A stretch of DNA of 64,000 nucleotides from NCBI GenBank assembly GCA_033980235.1, contig CM067068.1, positions 37,041,869 through 37,105,868 of the forward strand, read 5' to 3'. Of this stretch, positions 38,195 to 48,641 are shown piece after piece (the stretch's first letter is position 1; every line of letters starts with the position of its first letter). The position numbers and the translations under genes are program-made. The DNA comes from Diadema setosum (Eukaryota > Echinodermata > Echinoidea > Diadematoida > Diadematidae). The notes beneath the pieces are model-generated. The model ran no database searches, had not been told where the DNA came from, and saw only the letters and a list, made by a program, of their open reading frames with translations.

Positions 38195-39146
38195 GCTGAG
38201 CGGTACCTATAGATGGCCCAAGCGGAGCAGGCTTGTAGCATGCAGTCCCCTCTTAAAAAACGAAACAAAACAAAACAAAAAACCCTGAAATCTAATTGCA
38301 AAAAAAAAGAGATCCGATCACTTATTACAAGCGATATAACACTTTTTCTGGTGAAACGTTTACATTTAGGTAATATAATCAAATCAATACATGTTCTGCT
38401 ATTAGGTGTAATTCTAGTGGGTACATTGATTACTTGATCCAATTGAAATAATGTACATAAATCATTAATATTCTGACTCAGTCTACTTTCACCAACATAT
38501 TGCAATTAAAATCTCCCAAAATCACTATATTATTTGTCATCAAATTAACTTCATCAATATTCCTCTCCAATTTTGCAAAATAATCAGCTGGAGAATTCGG
38601 AGCCCCTTAAAGGACACAGATAAATAAAGAACTTGCATTTTTTATTTGTAATTCTATCCAAAGAAGTTCAAGTCCGTCACTTTCAAAGTCTAATCTGCGT
38701 ACATATTATGACAGGGATAATTATATGTAGCAACAAACACCCCCACCTTGAGAATTTCTATCTCTCCTCTCTAATTCATAACTATCAACAGACAGATCAA
38801 TACATACATCATTATCTAACCACGTTTCAGAAATTGTAAATACGTCAAACGGATTTGACATGAGATACTGACAAATGTCGTCGACTTTACCCCTTAAACT
38901 TCGAACATTATAAGGTGAGAAATATTGAGACCATTATTACACCCAAATATGTTTTCTTCAGTATGATAATCACAAGGTGGGGACGAGTTTACTGTGGTCC
39001 GAATTGACTCTGTCTGTTTCTCATAAGATACATTGAAAAAGGGTAATTCCTGAAAAGTACAAAGAGAACAAATCCAATCCTTCTCACTTTGAAAGGTTTT
39101 TAGTGATACTCCACATTTCACATGACACCAGTGCAAACATTAACAC
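38195..39146 (-). pseudogene. Degenerate PHD-finger plus endonuclease segment of a CR1/L2-like LINE
   Basis: On the minus strand, HWCHVKCG and DWICSLC (39,136 to about 39,050) look like the second half of a PHD/zinc-finger, as seen ahead of the endonuclease in some CR1/L2-group ORFs. Downstream, across frameshifts and stops, come SQGGGVCCYI, ELLWIELQIK, APNSPADYFAKLERNID and IVILGDFNCNM (the GDFN motif of the apurinic-like endonuclease), then VINVPTRITPNSRTCIDLII, which fits the conserved late endonuclease block. The reverse transcriptase does not follow. It is a dead 3'-truncated or rearranged copy, and it cannot be the front part of the copy at 41-42.9 kb, because the order on the minus strand is wrong. 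Confidence 0.75.
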
Positions 39147-39755
39147 AAAGAATACTATTTTGATTATTTGTAACTGACTTTTTTACATATGATGCATGGG
39201 TATATGTGACTATATGTGAATAGAATGTAGCACGTTTAGCTAATTTGCACGCACGTTGTTTCTCTTAATCCTGGAAGCATGAAAACTCATACATGTATAC
39301 CAGGCCTATGACTGTTCGAGCTTCTTTAGATTTGTACTGAAGGAGACATTGGGCTCGGTTGTCACCTTGGTAACCTTAGGCAATTACAATTTAGTAGCCT
39401 AATTGGCATAAAAATCGAATTAGCTAATAATATTTTTTTAAATACTTGATACAATTCAAGAAAGCTTGAAAACAAGGACAGCACATTTTTCAAGGTTTCT
39501 TTTTATGAACAGGAATACATTTGTGACCGTCAGTTTTGGGGAGGGGTGACAGGCAATGTGAAGGCGTGGGCATCCACCTATAAAACCAACTAAAGTTTTT
39601 ATTGTTTGTACAATCAAATAAATGATATGAATATATCAACATAAAAACAAACAAACAAACAAGCAGACAAACAGACAAATTGTTTAAGTAACTTTTTTCC
39701 GATTACATTCAATGGCATGTACCATGTACTTCGCTATTGTACATAAGCTAATCGT
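39147..39755. other. No gene seen
   Basis: AT-rich sequence. An (ACAA)n-like tract lies at about 39,645-39,680. Nothing else is recognised. Confidence 0.4.
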
Positions 39756-39759
39756 ATCC

Positions 39760-39909
39760 GGGCAATTACCCCCAGAGGGCAATTACCCCCCCCCCCCCCC
39801 CCCTCGTAAAGGGTTAGGATTAGGGTTACGGTTAGGGTTAGGATTAGGTACAGGGTTAGGATTAGGGCAAGGGGAAGGGTCCGGAGTAATTGCCCCGGGA
39901 GTAATTGCC
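39760..39909. mobile_element. 150-bp TIR element with telomere-like TTAGGG core
   Basis: The left end has two tandem copies of GGGCAATTACCCCC, and the right end has two inverted copies, GGAGTAATTGCCCC and GGGAGTAATTGCC. Between them, 39,811-39,866 holds TTAGGG/TTAGGA/TTACGG repeats. Inverted ends that are themselves duplicated, bracketing the degenerate telomere-like stretch, suggest a MITE that carries the array as cargo and not a relic telomere. No clear target duplication was found. Confidence 0.6.
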
Positions 39910-40331
39910 GTAGACCCGTGTAAATAAACTCATTATGCTACTTTCGATACTCAAGACATTTGCATAATTTGAAATAATTGGAAACTGGTATTTTAAATAA
40001 ATGGATTCATCGTTACAGTAAACCCTATAACAGTTGTACGTCCTATACGTTTTCTGGCTTCCTGTATCAAAATGAGCAATTAGGTCTACATATTTTACAA
40101 ATTGTAATTAAGTAATCATGCTAATTAGGCTGATATATAAAAAAGGAGTTGCCCAAGGTTGCCAAGGTGGCAACCAAGTTGAATTTTTATTTCACTAGGG
40201 CCTACCCTTTTAGAACACTGATCAACAGAAAAAAACTTACTTTTTCCAGGTCATGTAGGGCCTACATAATAGGTCCTATAATGGTCTCTACTCCGGGAGG
40301 TGTCATCTCACATCCCTGGTCTACTTACGTA

Positions 40332-40493
40332 GTTTGGTTTCCAGACCCTTTGCCAGCTGGACTCCGCGGCTTCGTCGCCGCCGCCTAGCCGTTGTCGAAG
40401 GACACATCCACCTAAACCTACACCAGTTTTTAACGTTGAGGGCGTCAGTGATATCCTGTATCAGAGCCTTGGCAGGTGGTCTGGAAACCAGAC
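40332..40493. mobile_element. 162-bp MITE with TA target duplication
   Basis: The left end GTTTGGTTTCCAGACC is mirrored by the right end GGTCTGGAAACCAGAC, and TA flanks both sides (40,330-331 and 40,494-495). The TIRs extend imperfectly to about 25 bp (TTTGCCAG against CTTGGCAG). A TA target site and short TIRs fit the Tc1/mariner superfamily. The frames crossing it are shadows. Confidence 0.8.
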
Positions 40494-40506
40494 TACTGGA
40501 CACACG

Positions 40507-41142
40507 TCATGACGTAATACAAAATGTATCATTGGGAAATATTAATTCTTGTTTAATTTGTGAGAAATTAATTTTATGCAAAGTAGGCCTAATGATACAA
40601 AAGGCGCAAATATTCAAAAGCGAATAAATAACGCTCCTCAAACACAAAAACAATGACAACAACAACAACACACGTGTGTATACTAGTACAAGCCTCGTTA
40701 TGAGCAAGATGTAAACATTGATTGGGGTCGGGTGGACGAGGATGTTGGGTGGGGGAGGGGTGTGGTGCGGCGCGGCCTGGTAAGGTGAGTTTCCGCATGT
40801 TTTCAAAACATGAACTCTATGGTACATCAGGGAGGTTTTTGTCTCACCTCCCTGGGTACAATGTGTACATCGTGACCACAGATCGTGACGCGTGCTAATC
40901 ACGAGACGTACGCGTGCGACTGCAGTGTTGGGTACACTGTGCGGCGGCTTATTAAATTTTGTGCATAATAAATATGTGTGATAAAACCTGTTTAGCTGTA
41001 CATTGTCATGTATACAATCCGGATTACTGTACCGCCTACCGGTGCTATCGATGTTACTATGTACAGTACGTGTAGTAGGATAGATAATAATAATAATAAT
41101 AATGATAATAATAGTGGCTACTTGTATAGCGCACAGGTCCAC
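40507..41142 (-). other. Unsupported 211-codon open frame starting in a LINE 3' end
   Basis: This is the longest uninterrupted minus-strand frame together with the one at 41,337. Its Met codon lies in the conserved LINE terminus (CTGTGCGCTATACAAGTAGC), then poly-Ile from the (ATT)n tail, then about 190 residues without any domain I recognise; a hydrophobic stretch lies near residues 145-180. It would require read-through transcription from the LINE. I treat it as probably fortuitous, but it is long for chance in this composition. Confidence 0.2.
40828..40854. other. Short perfect hairpin
   Basis: CAGGGAGGT and ACCTCCCTG flank a 9-bp loop. It lies in a slightly GC-richer patch (40,700-40,940) with words such as GACGTACGCGTGCG. 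No role is assigned. Confidence 0.4.
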
Positions 41143-42893
41143 TTTTCAGTGCTCATGGCGCTTCAAAAATGAAAAAAAAATCATATATTTACATGCATAT
41201 ACATATTCAAACATTTCAACAAAGAAGAAAATGGTAAACAAAAGCAAATATATACCAAATAAAGAATACAACATAATTATATCAATTAAAAATACAATAT
41301 TGATCCAATATTAATGACATACAGCAATTACAGTCCTCAGTATGAAAGGAACAGATAAGTTTTAAGTTTGGATTTGAATGACTCTGTAGATGACAGTTCC
41401 CTTAACTGAAGAGGTAACCGATTCCACAATTTTGGTCCCATAACGGAAAAAGCACGATCACCATACCCATGTTTTACTCTGGGTGTTTGGAGTAAGAATG
41501 CATCTGATGATGAACGTAGCCTTCGTGTCGGATTGTATTTTTGAACAGAATTACTTATGTATATTGGGGAAAAAGAATGAACTGAATGATGTACTAATAA
41601 CAGAATCTTGAAAATAATCCTTTTTTCTACAGGTAACCAATGTAAGGAACGGAGAACTGGTGACATGGAATCAAACTTATTAGTAAAAGTTAGCAATCGG
41701 GCAGCAGAATTTTGCAACCGTTGAAGTTTTGTAACATCTTTTTTTGAAAGATTACACAACAATGAATACGAAAAATCCAACCGAGAAGAAATCAAAGCAT
41801 GAATAAGTATCTCAGCTGCAGATTTAGACAAATATTTCCTTATGAAACTAAAATTACGCAACTGATATCGAACATTCCGCTGAATATGAGTTACATGACT
41901 TCGAAATGACATTTCCTGATCAAATATGACACCTAACGGGCTGTTTTCAACGGAGTAATGCAAGTGCTACCGATGTTGACATGACATGACTGATAATCAA
42001 CTTTGCTTAACTTATGCTTTGATCCCAATAACAGAAACTCAGATTTATCATCATTTAGTTTAAGGCCATTGGATGTAAGCCAAAATTAATTTTCAGGTCT
42101 TGCAAACATGCTTCGAGTTTTACAATGGCGGATGACAATGAAGACGGAGTGGGTTTAAAAGACAAATAAAGTTGTATATCATCCGCACAACAATGATAAC
42201 TAATACAATGCTTGCGAAATACTGAACACTAATTGGTTGCATATACAGAGAAAAAAGCAGCGGGCCTCCAACAGAACCTTGAGGTACACCAAACATTGTC
42301 ATAGTTTTACAAGAGGTAGAATCACCAATTCTGACATAATGAGATCGATCACATAAGTAGGATATAAACCAATCAAGAACAGTTCCTTTGATGCCCAAAT
42401 ATCTCAATCGTTGAATCAGAATAGCATGATCGACTGTGTCAAAAGCTGAGCTCATATCAAGCATGATAAGAGCAGTGATGTTACCACTAATTCTCTGAAC
42501 ACAATATCTGATAAGTTGACTAACAGTGTTTCTACACTATGACCAGGCTTGTACGCTGATTGAAATGAATCAAGCAATTATCTTGCAGATACATTGTCAG
42601 TTGTGAGAAAACAACCTTTTCAAGCAATTTAAAGGTAAATTTGAAATTGGACGGTAATTCTTTAAACACTCCTGATCTAAGCCTGCTTTTTTCAAAGTTG
42701 GATGAATAACTGCTTTTTTTACACACCTGTGGAACTACACCTAATCTCAGGCTAGCATTTATGATTCTTGTGATAACGGGTGCTAAAACTCTGCCACACT
42801 TCTTAACAAAATCTGTTGGGATTGGATCAAGTTCACATGATTTGTTAGGTGAGTTCTTAATAAGCTTTTTAGTATCTCATTAACAGTGACAGA
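41083..42893 (-). pseudogene. 5'-truncated CR1/L2-like LINE with reverse transcriptase
   Basis: Minus-strand order: SCELDPIPTDFVKKCG and VITRIINASLRLG (42,840-42,740), [24 protein letters not shown] (about 42,640), then DMSSAFDTVDHAILIQRLRY (42,455), FGVPQGSVGGPLLFSLYM (42,290) and HCCADDIQLYLSF (42,190), where CADD replaces the usual YADD. A frameshifted linker leads into a 208-codon frame (41,963-41,337) with SPLGVIFDQEMSF, RLQNSAARLL, LHWLPVEKRIIFKI and LWNRLPLQLRE, the usual C-terminal region. The 3' end carries GCGCTATACAAGTAGCCAC and an (ATT)n tail at 41,083-41,114. The endonuclease is missing and several frameshifts break it, but the C-terminal frame is intact, so the insertion is fairly recent. 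Confidence 0.9.
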
Positions 42894-43376
42894 CTGAAAC
42901 TATTAGATGGCGCTCGCGCAGTTCGGTCTGTGAATAATTGCGATGCGGTAGTTAGCTAGTCGCTGTGATGTGTTGAGGGGATGCTCGCGCTCGCTTACAC
43001 GGACGGGTCGCATTCACCACACAGGTGTCGGCTTGGTATACTAGTAATCTCTTTGTTTTTGTGAAAGTCAAGATATCACCATCTAGAGACTCGACCGGCA
43101 CGACAACAATGTCACCATCAGTGGGTGAGGCTTGTCTTCTTTCAGGATTTATATAAGTGTCATTATTGTGTTTGCTTGTCATTGCTTTTTAACCTGCTTT
43201 TTAGTGTTTTGGTGCAGTGCTACTTTACAAATTAATGTAAACTTAATACACCGGGCACCGGTAACATCATGCATGCACTTGTCTAACTATACACAGCCCA
43301 GTCGCCGCTGTACATACGTAGCGCGTATTAACAGCGTCTGGTCTATGGCAAGCCGTTCGGGTCATTGCGTCAGGTA
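42894..43376. other. Unassigned stretch with a 76-codon minus-strand frame
   Basis: The sequence just beyond the truncated LINE is more GC-rich (GGCGCTCGCGCAGTTCGG). A minus-strand frame at 43,182-42,952 has a protein-like, non-repetitive composition (PTDGDIVVVPVESLDGDILT), but no domain is recognised and there is no homologue in the window. It could be an exon fragment or chance. Confidence 0.25.
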
Positions 43377-43379
43377 GCT

Positions 43380-43669
43380 ACACGTACCTCGAAACACCTA
43401 CGCGTGCCTGACCACACGTAACGCGTGGGTACACGTCACGTTACGTGTACCCACACGTCACGTAACGTGTGCTTAAGCACGCGTAACGCGACGCGTGGGT
43501 ACACGTTACGCGACGTGTACCCTGGCGTAACGCGTGGTTGTACCTGGCGCTACACGTAGTCCACCACGCGTTACGCGTGGGGTAGGCACACGTAACGTCA
43601 GGTTGACTACACGTAGTCAAGTGTACACGACGCCACGCCAGGCTCCTGAAAAATTAGCCTTGTTTCAGG
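43380..43669. mobile_element. Half copy (A) of the CpG-dense foldback element
   Basis: It matches the right arm of the palindromes at 51,871 and 57,973, for example TACACGTTACGCGACGTGTA, CCACGCGTTACGCG and CGCCACGCCAGGCTCCTGAA, and ends with the same CTGAAAAATTAGCCTTGTTT. Eight CGTTACG/CGTAACG words occur. The left arm is missing or scrambled. Its right flank stays homologous to that of copy B for about 75 bp more. Frame 43,534-43,743 is a shadow of the repeat. Confidence 0.85.
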
Positions 43670-43689
43670 ATATGTTTTTGTTTTTATCT

Positions 43690-43796
43690 GCTATAGTCGA
43701 TCCGTGTCTAAATATTTTTAATGAGCTGAGATATCTTGTGTAGGGGAAAAATACGTGTCTAGATGATTTTGATGAGCTGAGATAGCTTGTGTAGGG
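43690..43796. repeat. ~52-bp tandem duplication
   Basis: CGTGTCTAAATATTTTTAAT then GAGCTGAGATATCTTGTGTA is repeated as CGTGTCTAGATGATTTTGAT then GAGCTGAGATAGCTTGTGTA. The first copy is shared with the flank of copy B at 52,397-52,446; the second is not. Confidence 0.85.
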
Positions 43797-43799
43797 GAA

Positions 43800-45460
43800 G
43801 AATATCTAAGTTACGGAATTATGATTTCATTATTTCATTTGGAATGAGAGTGTTTTGTTTTTTTACTTTGTGTCTGCTAAAATGAAATCGATACTTTTTA
43901 GTGTAGTCTGTTGACTTTTAATGAATAGGCCTATGGCGTTGATTTCACGGATTATGATTTTTGTGATTGTTTCTTATTTTTTATGTTATATATCCTATAT
44001 GTGTAGACATTTGTTTCATGTTACTTTCATTTGTTTTTACCGCTTCTTCAGTATACTGTTCTTCAGTATTACTTTGCACTGATCATTACAGTACCTGTAC
44101 AGTATTTGGTCCACATAATAGTGATGAACATAGATGCCAGTTACGTTATTGTTTAATTTAGGTCGTTGGCTGAGCAATTAAATTCTTCCTTTTCAACCAC
44201 AACTGGAAACTGATTATTTGAGGAGAAAATGAAACAACCGGAGAGGGTCAGTTTAGCCACAGAGAGAGAAAAAAAAAACAGGAAAAAGAAAGGGAGAGGG
44301 AGATCGGAAAGGAGAGGAGAGGAGAGAAGAGAGCTTGTGGAGCAGAAAAAGGCAGAGAAAATTTGAGCTGCTAAACACTGATGGACACAGTCACTCACAC
44401 CTTACATACACACATAAACACACACACACGCACAAACGATCACATACATACAATTCAGTTTTTTCTATAACTTTATTACTACTTTCACTTTTAACTTGTG
44501 GATCTATGGAATATGGAATTTATCAGAATACTTTGCCAGTTTCCAAAGATTCCCCCTTTTATCTACCTTGCTCTTTATCACAATCACAAGCATGAGATAA
44601 CCATCATCTGTCATTCATGCAATCATTTCGGCTCACAACAACAAAACAATTGTTTTCCCATCAAATTTTACAAATTTTTGTTTTGAGAATCATATTTTCA
44701 ATGAAATCACCATTTTAATTATGTAATGCACATATCAATAAAATACAGTAATGCAATTACTGCCATGGTCCATATACTCATGCCACTTCTAGTATGTACC
44801 AATGAACATGCTTCTGCTTCTTGGTCCAATTTCAGTCATATGTATTACAGTGTGTACTTGAAATGTTGGTTTTGTTGCAATAACCTAATACAAGGCTGAA
44901 CATTATCCTTGGTCTAGGGACAACAGTAAGAGATGAACGGGTCACTGAAAATTTGTGAGCATTTCCATTGTTCCTATATGTCTTCCTTGCCTAGAAAATG
45001 GAAGAAGATCTCACGGCTCACTAATTGCATGTATTTGAGCTATCGTCACGTGATGGCAGATCACCATTACTCTTCACAGCTATTGAAAGTTATTTCTAAA
45101 TTGCTTTGTTACAGTCATTGTGTGCATATCGCAGTCTGTAAACAGTGAAGGATAAACATATCACTCAAGGAACCTGGCATACCATTGCATTGTTCCCCAA
45201 AATCATCCAATTGGAAACAATGAAAACAAACATATTTTGAAAATGAAAGTATTCATTAGCACCACCAAAATCTGGTGAAATTTTGTCACAGCTCTTAACC
45301 TTGCGACAAATGTCCATATCTGCGACAATTTTTACTCATTAATCAAACTGCTATACTTCTGCATTGAAAATCTTTCAACTAGTATTTGTGCAGTGGTTGT
45401 TTACTTTTCTTTTAAAGTTTGAATGTATCCGACATAAGCTATCTATATACACACACATAT
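43800..45460. other. AT-rich stretch, no gene seen
   Basis: It contains a GA-rich purine tract (44,255-44,345) and a short (CA)n tract near 44,405-44,435. Frames of 62-86 codons on both strands show no domain. Confidence 0.4.
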
Positions 45461-45522
<62 letters not shown>

Positions 45523-45534
45523 TATATATATATA
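45460..45534. repeat. (TA)n microsatellite with ACAC edges
   Basis: An ACACACATATACACACAC edge passes into TA dinucleotides with one AATA slip. Confidence 0.95.
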
Positions 45535-45551
45535 CACGAAATATAGATATG

Positions 45552-45721
45552 CAGTGGCGGATCTAGGGGGGCGCAAATGGCCCACACCACCCCCCCTTTA
45601 TTTTAGGTTAAAAACAAAAGATATAAAAAGAAAAAAATGAAATGAAACCTGGAAGTGGCACCAGGAATATTAGTTGCCCCCCCCCCCCCCCCCCTTTACA
45701 GAATTTCTGGATCCACCCCTG
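45552..45721. mobile_element. 170-bp MITE with CAGTGGCGGATC-type ends
   Basis: The left end CAGTGGCGGATCTAGG and the inverted right end TCTGGATCCACCCCTG face each other. ATATG flanks both sides (45,547-551 and 45,722-726), or GATATG if the final G belongs to the flank. The interior holds a C run and an A-rich stretch. A related sequence lies at about 53,630. A non-autonomous DNA transposon is well supported; the superfamily is left open. Confidence 0.75.
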
Positions 45722-45726
45722 ATATG

Positions 45727-46491
45727 TATATTGACACATACATACACGCACATATACTAGTAAACATTCTTATTCACATATGTCATTTGTTATCTGTGGC
45801 TTTCACCATGTAAAAAACACTTTCACGGTCTGCATATTTGATGCGGTCACACCATTAATCATAAAAGCACATGATTTCATATACTATATGAGAAATGCAT
45901 TATGCCCCTCTAAAATCTACTTGTTGCAAAACAATCATCTTGTCCTTTTCATACTGAATGCTTGTATATATTTTACACTGTAGACCAAGAACAAAGCTCC
46001 GTGCACAATCACCATTTTATACACCGTCCCTTTAGTTAATGCTCTCAAAGTGAAAGAAATTGTCAGTTTTGAGTTATGTTAAAGAGTAAATTCCAGAATG
46101 AAAGCACATTGTAAATTTGAAAAGGCAGATACTGAAAATGCATGCCTTGCTGAGTTTTGAAGAGTCAGTCATCTTATCTTACTCCTCAGAGATAACATGA
46201 AAGAGTTGTTTAATGTAAAATAGCAGAGCATGTGAATAAATGCTAAAAATGAGATTATTTGCAATACCTCTAGGACAGTTGGAATTTCAGAACTGCAGTA
46301 CACGATTTCAGTTGCAGAGACCAACAACAACAACAACAACAGAAATCGATATTGACCTGCTATTGTGATTACGGTTGCATGGTCAGATTATTCAATATAA
46401 GGAGCCATTACTGTCACTAAACTCTCAAGAAAAGTTGAAACTAAGGCTCCCATTTCTGTGCATCAAGATGCCGTGGACATAGGGTACGGTT
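45727..46491. other. No gene seen
   Basis: AT-rich DNA with a (CAA)n tract near 46,323-46,341. Nothing else is recognised. It precedes the inverted-repeat arm; whether the arm extends left of 46,492 cannot be judged because its partner is beyond the window. Confidence 0.4.
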
Positions 46492-47094
46492 AAGTGATGA
46501 GATCATTTCTTGCCACAGAAATGAACAAAGCATGGCTCTGTAACATATATTCTATGTGGATGCTCCACACCAGTGCTTGACTACTGGCTTAACCACACAA
46601 AGAATGACATTGTGCCTCATCATCTGTGTACTGTACAAAGAATGAGCTCTTCCAGAAGGGAAATATCCACAAGTTTCTAATTGAAATCATAGTCAAGCAC
46701 CAATACTTCGATGAGTTGTGATGAATTTGTGAGTGTTGCAGCCTCTGACCACTGTCTGCTCATGACTTTCTTCCCTTGCTTGCAGAGAGTGATGACCCCA
46801 GCCTGATGAAATGTCTTCAGAAAGATTACTGCCTTCTTTTATCTCCACTGACTGTCGACAGCGAGCTACTCATCCTTTGCGTGCTTAAATAGTTCCACCT
46901 TCCAACTTCAAGCTTGCCGAGTATGATGATTGAGTCAACTGAGTTATACCTTCATAAGAGACAAGAAATTTCAGAAAAAGAAAGTGGACAAAGAAAATGA
47001 GATTATACTTCACACATAAAACATCTCCCAAGAATCTAACATGTGTCTAGTGTTAAGATATATGCACTGAGATGTTAACCTCCCCATATTAAAG

Positions 47095-47126
47095 AAAACA
47101 AACAAACAAACAAACAAACAAACAGG
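47095..47126. repeat. (ACAA)n microsatellite
   Basis: About seven ACAA units; the matching site in the right arm (about 63,570) is shorter and diverged. Confidence 0.93.
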
Positions 47127-47999
47127 AAGATTTGACATAGCAAACATGAAGACTCTTGTGAAGGCCTATTTCATGCATTACAATACGCCAAAAGACATCT
47201 GAATTATGTAGACTGCTGTAGTCGATCATTATCAGAAAATAAAGAAAATTTCCATTTTTTAAGGAAAGTGAGACTTAATATGAGATGATGTCTGACCTCT
47301 TTATACACAGAATATGAAATTAAAAAAAAAAAATGTCCTTTCAATAGAGTGAATTATTATCTATAATCAAACTGCATTGCAAAATTCCTGCCTATGAACT
47401 GCCATAAAGTTTTATGTTCTCATCATTATGTTATGCATTATTATTCTTATGTATTGTAAATATGTCTGTGCAGCTCTGCATTCATTTGTAGACACGTGTG
47501 CATTTCTGCCACCATATATCTGTAATTAATATTTGCTTACCAATACCTATTGTGAGAATACCAATTGGGAAGTAAAAATCGGCATACACATGTTCTTTTG
47601 AGTTTGTTTGTGTGTGAATTCATTAAATTTGTGTGATACATTTCTATTAAGCGTTGTACAATCATTCAATCATATTTCAACAGTTTAATGTATATGGCTT
47701 TCACAATATCTTACGATCAATAATAAACAATTACTAAGTGGCTAAATTCTTGTATGCAAGACATGTCCAGTGCTCCAATAACATAATGTTGATATCAGTG
47801 CAAGTTTTTTATTTCTTAATTGGTTAAGACACCAATAGGTCCTTTAAAAAAATAATAATTTCAAATGTCAAACTGACACTAGCTGGTGTTCTTGCATGAC
47901 ATACACAAGAACCCAGAATATGATATAAAGCATTGCTTTTAACCCTCACTATAAGCTGTCGAGGAGGGGGCTGGAAGGTCCCCCTCGGCATTCCTAGCA

Positions 48000-48242
48000 A
48001 TGTCGTCTTCGCAGAAAAACTATGGCTGTGATGTTTCACAACTTCTTCATTTCAAGTGTCTGCCGCATTCTCCCTATAGAGACCAAATTTTAGACACCCA
48101 GGAGGAAATTGCATATAAAATATATGTACATGCATGTCAGACCAAGATATGCTCGAAAACGTGGTACAGTTGCAATGAAATTTGTGCTTTCAGTCAAATT
48201 TCACAACAGCATGATTATTATTTTTTTTTTTTCGATGAATAA
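48000..48242 (+). other. Small conserved-looking frame in arm unit 1 (unknown)
   Basis: KNYGCDVSQLLHFKCLPHSP is followed by a Tyr or Phe variant and RDQILDTQEEIAYK, and the peptide is nearly the same in the inverted copy (62,636-62,433, minus). Beyond that the two frames diverge by a 3-bp-unrelated indel. TTCGCAG precedes the shared block and could be a splice acceptor. I recognise no domain. Identity between copies is no higher than in surrounding DNA, so coding constraint is not shown. Confidence 0.2.
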
Positions 48243-48413
48243 CATCTTTTCATGCTCCGAATACTGTCAACTACAAATTGCAATCGCACTGTTGAGATCT
48301 GGAAGGGGGAGGGGGCCTGGGAGGAGCCTAACTAAGATTACCTGGTACCTCCATCCCTCCCTTCCCCCTCTTTTATCTTCCTAAACAGTTGAGGTTAATA
48401 CAATGATAGTAGT

Positions 48414-48641
48414 TTGGATGAGTTCACGTACTCAGTGAAACACTCACCACATAACTCCTTGTTTTTCCAGCTACAGAAGAGCAAAATGCATGTCAAGGAG
48501 ATTGGCACTGTCTTGTTGCAGCGTAGCTTGGCAATGGGTGGACTGATAGTCTCCCTCTTAATGTCGATCAATTCCCCAGCTGATGCATTTCTTCCGCTAA
48601 TTCATGGTAATAAACACAAGAGACAACCTTTCATAACTTGA
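48414..48641 (+). other. Frame with hydrophobic N-terminal stretch (probably not coding)
   Basis: MHVKEIGTVLLQRSLAMGG then LIVSLLMSINSPADAFLP looks like a signal or membrane segment and follows TTTTTCCAG, a plausible splice acceptor. In the right arm the matching codon TTA is TGA, so the frame is interrupted there, and the tandem unit 2 (about 49,695-49,800) also stops early. I judge it non-functional. Confidence 0.15.

Noticed and set aside
39811..39866. True telomere or chromosome end
   Set aside because: Only 56 degenerate bases, bracketed by inverted ends and followed by ordinary sequence.
38195..42893. One continuous LINE from endonuclease to reverse transcriptase
   Set aside because: On the minus strand the endonuclease part lies downstream of the reverse transcriptase part and the RT copy ends in its own (ATT)n tail, so these are two separate insertions.
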